Positions 62,803 to 64,000 of a stretch of DNA of 64,000 bases are shown here, one piece after another. The DNA lies in the NCBI GenBank assembly GCA_038503065.1, contig JBCAMK010000022.1:992001-1056000 (forward strand), read 5' to 3'. Each line of letters begins with the position of its first letter. The first letter of the stretch is position 1. A program made the position numbers and the translations under genes. Under the pieces are notes generated by a model that was not told the DNA's origin, ran no database searches, and saw only the letters and a program-made list of their open reading frames with translations. This DNA is from Paragyromitra xinjiangensis (taxonomy: Eukaryota; Ascomycota; Pezizomycetes; Pezizales; Discinaceae).

Positions 62803-63489
62803 ATGGCTCCCCACGGCCCTCCCCGTATTCCGCCGCCCCCGACTCCTGCCTGGGTCATCGACCTGAGCACCCTCCCTGCATCCCGTCCGAAGCCCTCTCC
62901 CTCGATCCCCGACCCACCTGGCTTCTCCCACGGTGCTGGCAGTAAAGTAGAGCCCTATACTCCCTGTCCTACTACTCTCAAACTAATCCTCCTAGAAACC
63001 CGGCAGCAAACCACATCCAACTCCAACCCCAACCGAAACCGACGACCTCTTCCTCAAAAAAGCCTGGGAGCTCGCTCTCGCCCCTGCAAAGTCTATCCCC
63101 ATGAACGCAATCATGATGTACATGTCCGGCAACACTCTCCAGATCTTCTCCATCATGATGACCGCTATGCTGTTTATGAACCCCCTCAAGGCTCTTTCCA
63201 CCATTGGCTCCACGTTTGCTAGGTTTGATAATGAACGGACTCACGCGAGGTTATGGCCGGTCAAGTTGGCGTATATTGGACTGCAGATTGCGACTATTGC
63301 GTTGGGTATTTGGAAGGTTAACGGGATGGGATTATTACCGTATGTTGTCCTGGAGTTCGGGGGTGGGGGTGGGGATACACCTGTTTCACCTCGGTCTTGC
63401 TAACATCCCCCAGGACTACGCGCTCCGATTGGCTGGCTTGGGAATTTGAACGGCAACCCTTAGAGTATTCCGCTTCTGCTTTCCAGTAG
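62803..63489 (+). CDS. EMC4: ER membrane protein complex subunit 4
   Basis: Exons 62803-62946, 62996-63339 and 63414-63489 give about 187 residues. EMC4 belongs to the EMC insertase that inserts tail-anchored and multipass proteins into the ER membrane. The N-terminus is Pro-rich and cytosolic. Exon 2 carries the diagnostic block TDDLFLKKAWELALAP, PMNAIMMYMSGNT, PLKALSTIGSTF and two hydrophobic segments (IFSIMMTAMLFM and LAYIGLQIATIAL). Exon 3 gives TTRSDWLAWE...LEYS, the expected end. Introns have CTAAT and CTAAC branch sites and phases 0 and 2. Reading through the first intron in the initial frame gives a false Pro/His-rich tail. Confidence 0.95.
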
Positions 63490-63722
63490 CAATACTGTCC
63501 GTCACACAGGGGGTACGGTGTGGCGATCCGTTGTCTAGGTGTAGGGTAGTGTAGCGGGACGATTGTCCCTTTTTCAAGACTGTACGACGAGATTTATATC
63601 CATAGCATACTAGGGCGTGGCGACTGTTCGAATAGCATAGAAGGAATATTACTGGTTATGGGCGCAGGTGCAGCTTCAATCGTGTTCGTACAAGTGACAT
63701 TAACTACATAACTAATCTCTAG

Positions 63723-64000
63723 TCACAACTTACTATCCTTCCACACCGGTTTCCTCCTCTCCACAAACGCCTTCAACCCCTCCCTGATATTCTCCCCCTC
63801 CTGCAACTCCCTTCCAATCCCATCCCACACCTTCCCAACAACCACCCCCACGTCCTCCCCACTCCACGCACTCCTCAATCCCGCCCTACTAACAATCACA
63901 CTATCTGGACTACACTCCACCACCCTCCCCGCCATCTCCACCGCAGCCGCAACCACATCCTCCCCCTCCCCAACAACCTTATTAATAACCCCCCACCCCT
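63723..64000 (-). CDS. Enoyl-CoA hydratase/isomerase family protein, C-terminal part (partial)
   Basis: The frame is open from the window edge to a TGA at 63723-63725, giving about 91 residues of the C-terminus. GWGVINKVVGEGEDV, followed by a helix ending in SPDSVIVSRAGL and a final LKAFVERRKPVWKDSKL, matches the end of crotonase-fold enzymes (the usual EGLxAFxExRxPxW signature). The active-site region lies outside the window, so substrate and subcellular location cannot be judged. Confidence 0.78.
   Translation of the reverse strand, partial: GWGVINKVVGEGEDVVAAAVEMAGRVVECSPDSVIVSRAGLRSAWSGEDVGVVVGKVWDGIGRELQEGENIREGLKAFVERRKPVWKDSKL

Overview
The window is nuclear DNA of a filamentous ascomycete (Pezizomycotina). 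The evidence is short spliceosomal introns (about 45-150 nt, with GTRNGY-like donors and CTAAC/CTGAC branch sites), a chitin synthase, a Pcs1/Csm1 monopolin subunit, a Cdc4-type myosin light chain and a Helo-like/NACHT/ankyrin STAND receptor. Compact genes separated by 4-6 kb of gene-free, degenerate, transposon-scarred DNA suggest an early-diverging group such as Pezizomycetes (truffles, morels), but that placement is only an inference. No rRNA, tRNA or CRISPR was recognised.

Layout. 783-2551 (+) AFG1-type mitochondrial ATPase; 3651-7118 (+) chitin synthase; about 7925-9998 a GC-rich decayed gag-protease remnant of a retroelement; 11381-13354 (+) Pcs1/Csm1-like kinetochore protein; 17286-18431 (+) histidinol-phosphatase; 24495-26238 (-) queuine tRNA-ribosyltransferase in seven exons, one only 10 nt long; 32201-33640 (+) conserved fungal protein of unknown function; 37978-38593 (+) small C4 zinc-motif protein; 39739-41662 (+) glucose-6-phosphate isomerase; 45160-45840 (-) Rpr2/Rpp21/SNM1 RNase P/MRP subunit; 46038-46461 two adjacent inverted-repeat elements; 47478-48623 (-) IMP4, divergent from 48935-49577 (+) a small single-pass membrane protein; 50170-50894 (-) Cdc4/Mlc1 light chain; 53574-54264 (+) ALG13; 55447-59666 (+) NACHT-ankyrin receptor; 60152-62526 (-) beta-adaptin, divergent from 62803-63489 (+) EMC4; 63723-64000 (-) the 3' end of an enoyl-CoA hydratase family gene cut by the window edge.

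Exon models were built by hand by requiring GT-AG borders, a branch-like site, matching phase and restored family motifs. There is no operon logic. Most genes are housekeeping (glycolysis, histidine and N-glycan synthesis, rRNA and tRNA maturation, vesicle traffic, ER membrane insertion, cytokinesis). The accessory signals are the STAND receptor with recently duplicated ankyrin pairs and a C-terminal membrane segment, the retroelement remnant, the inverted-repeat elements, and a strong excess of the 8-bp palindrome TACATGTA. The best candidate for something undescribed is the receptor at 55447-59666.
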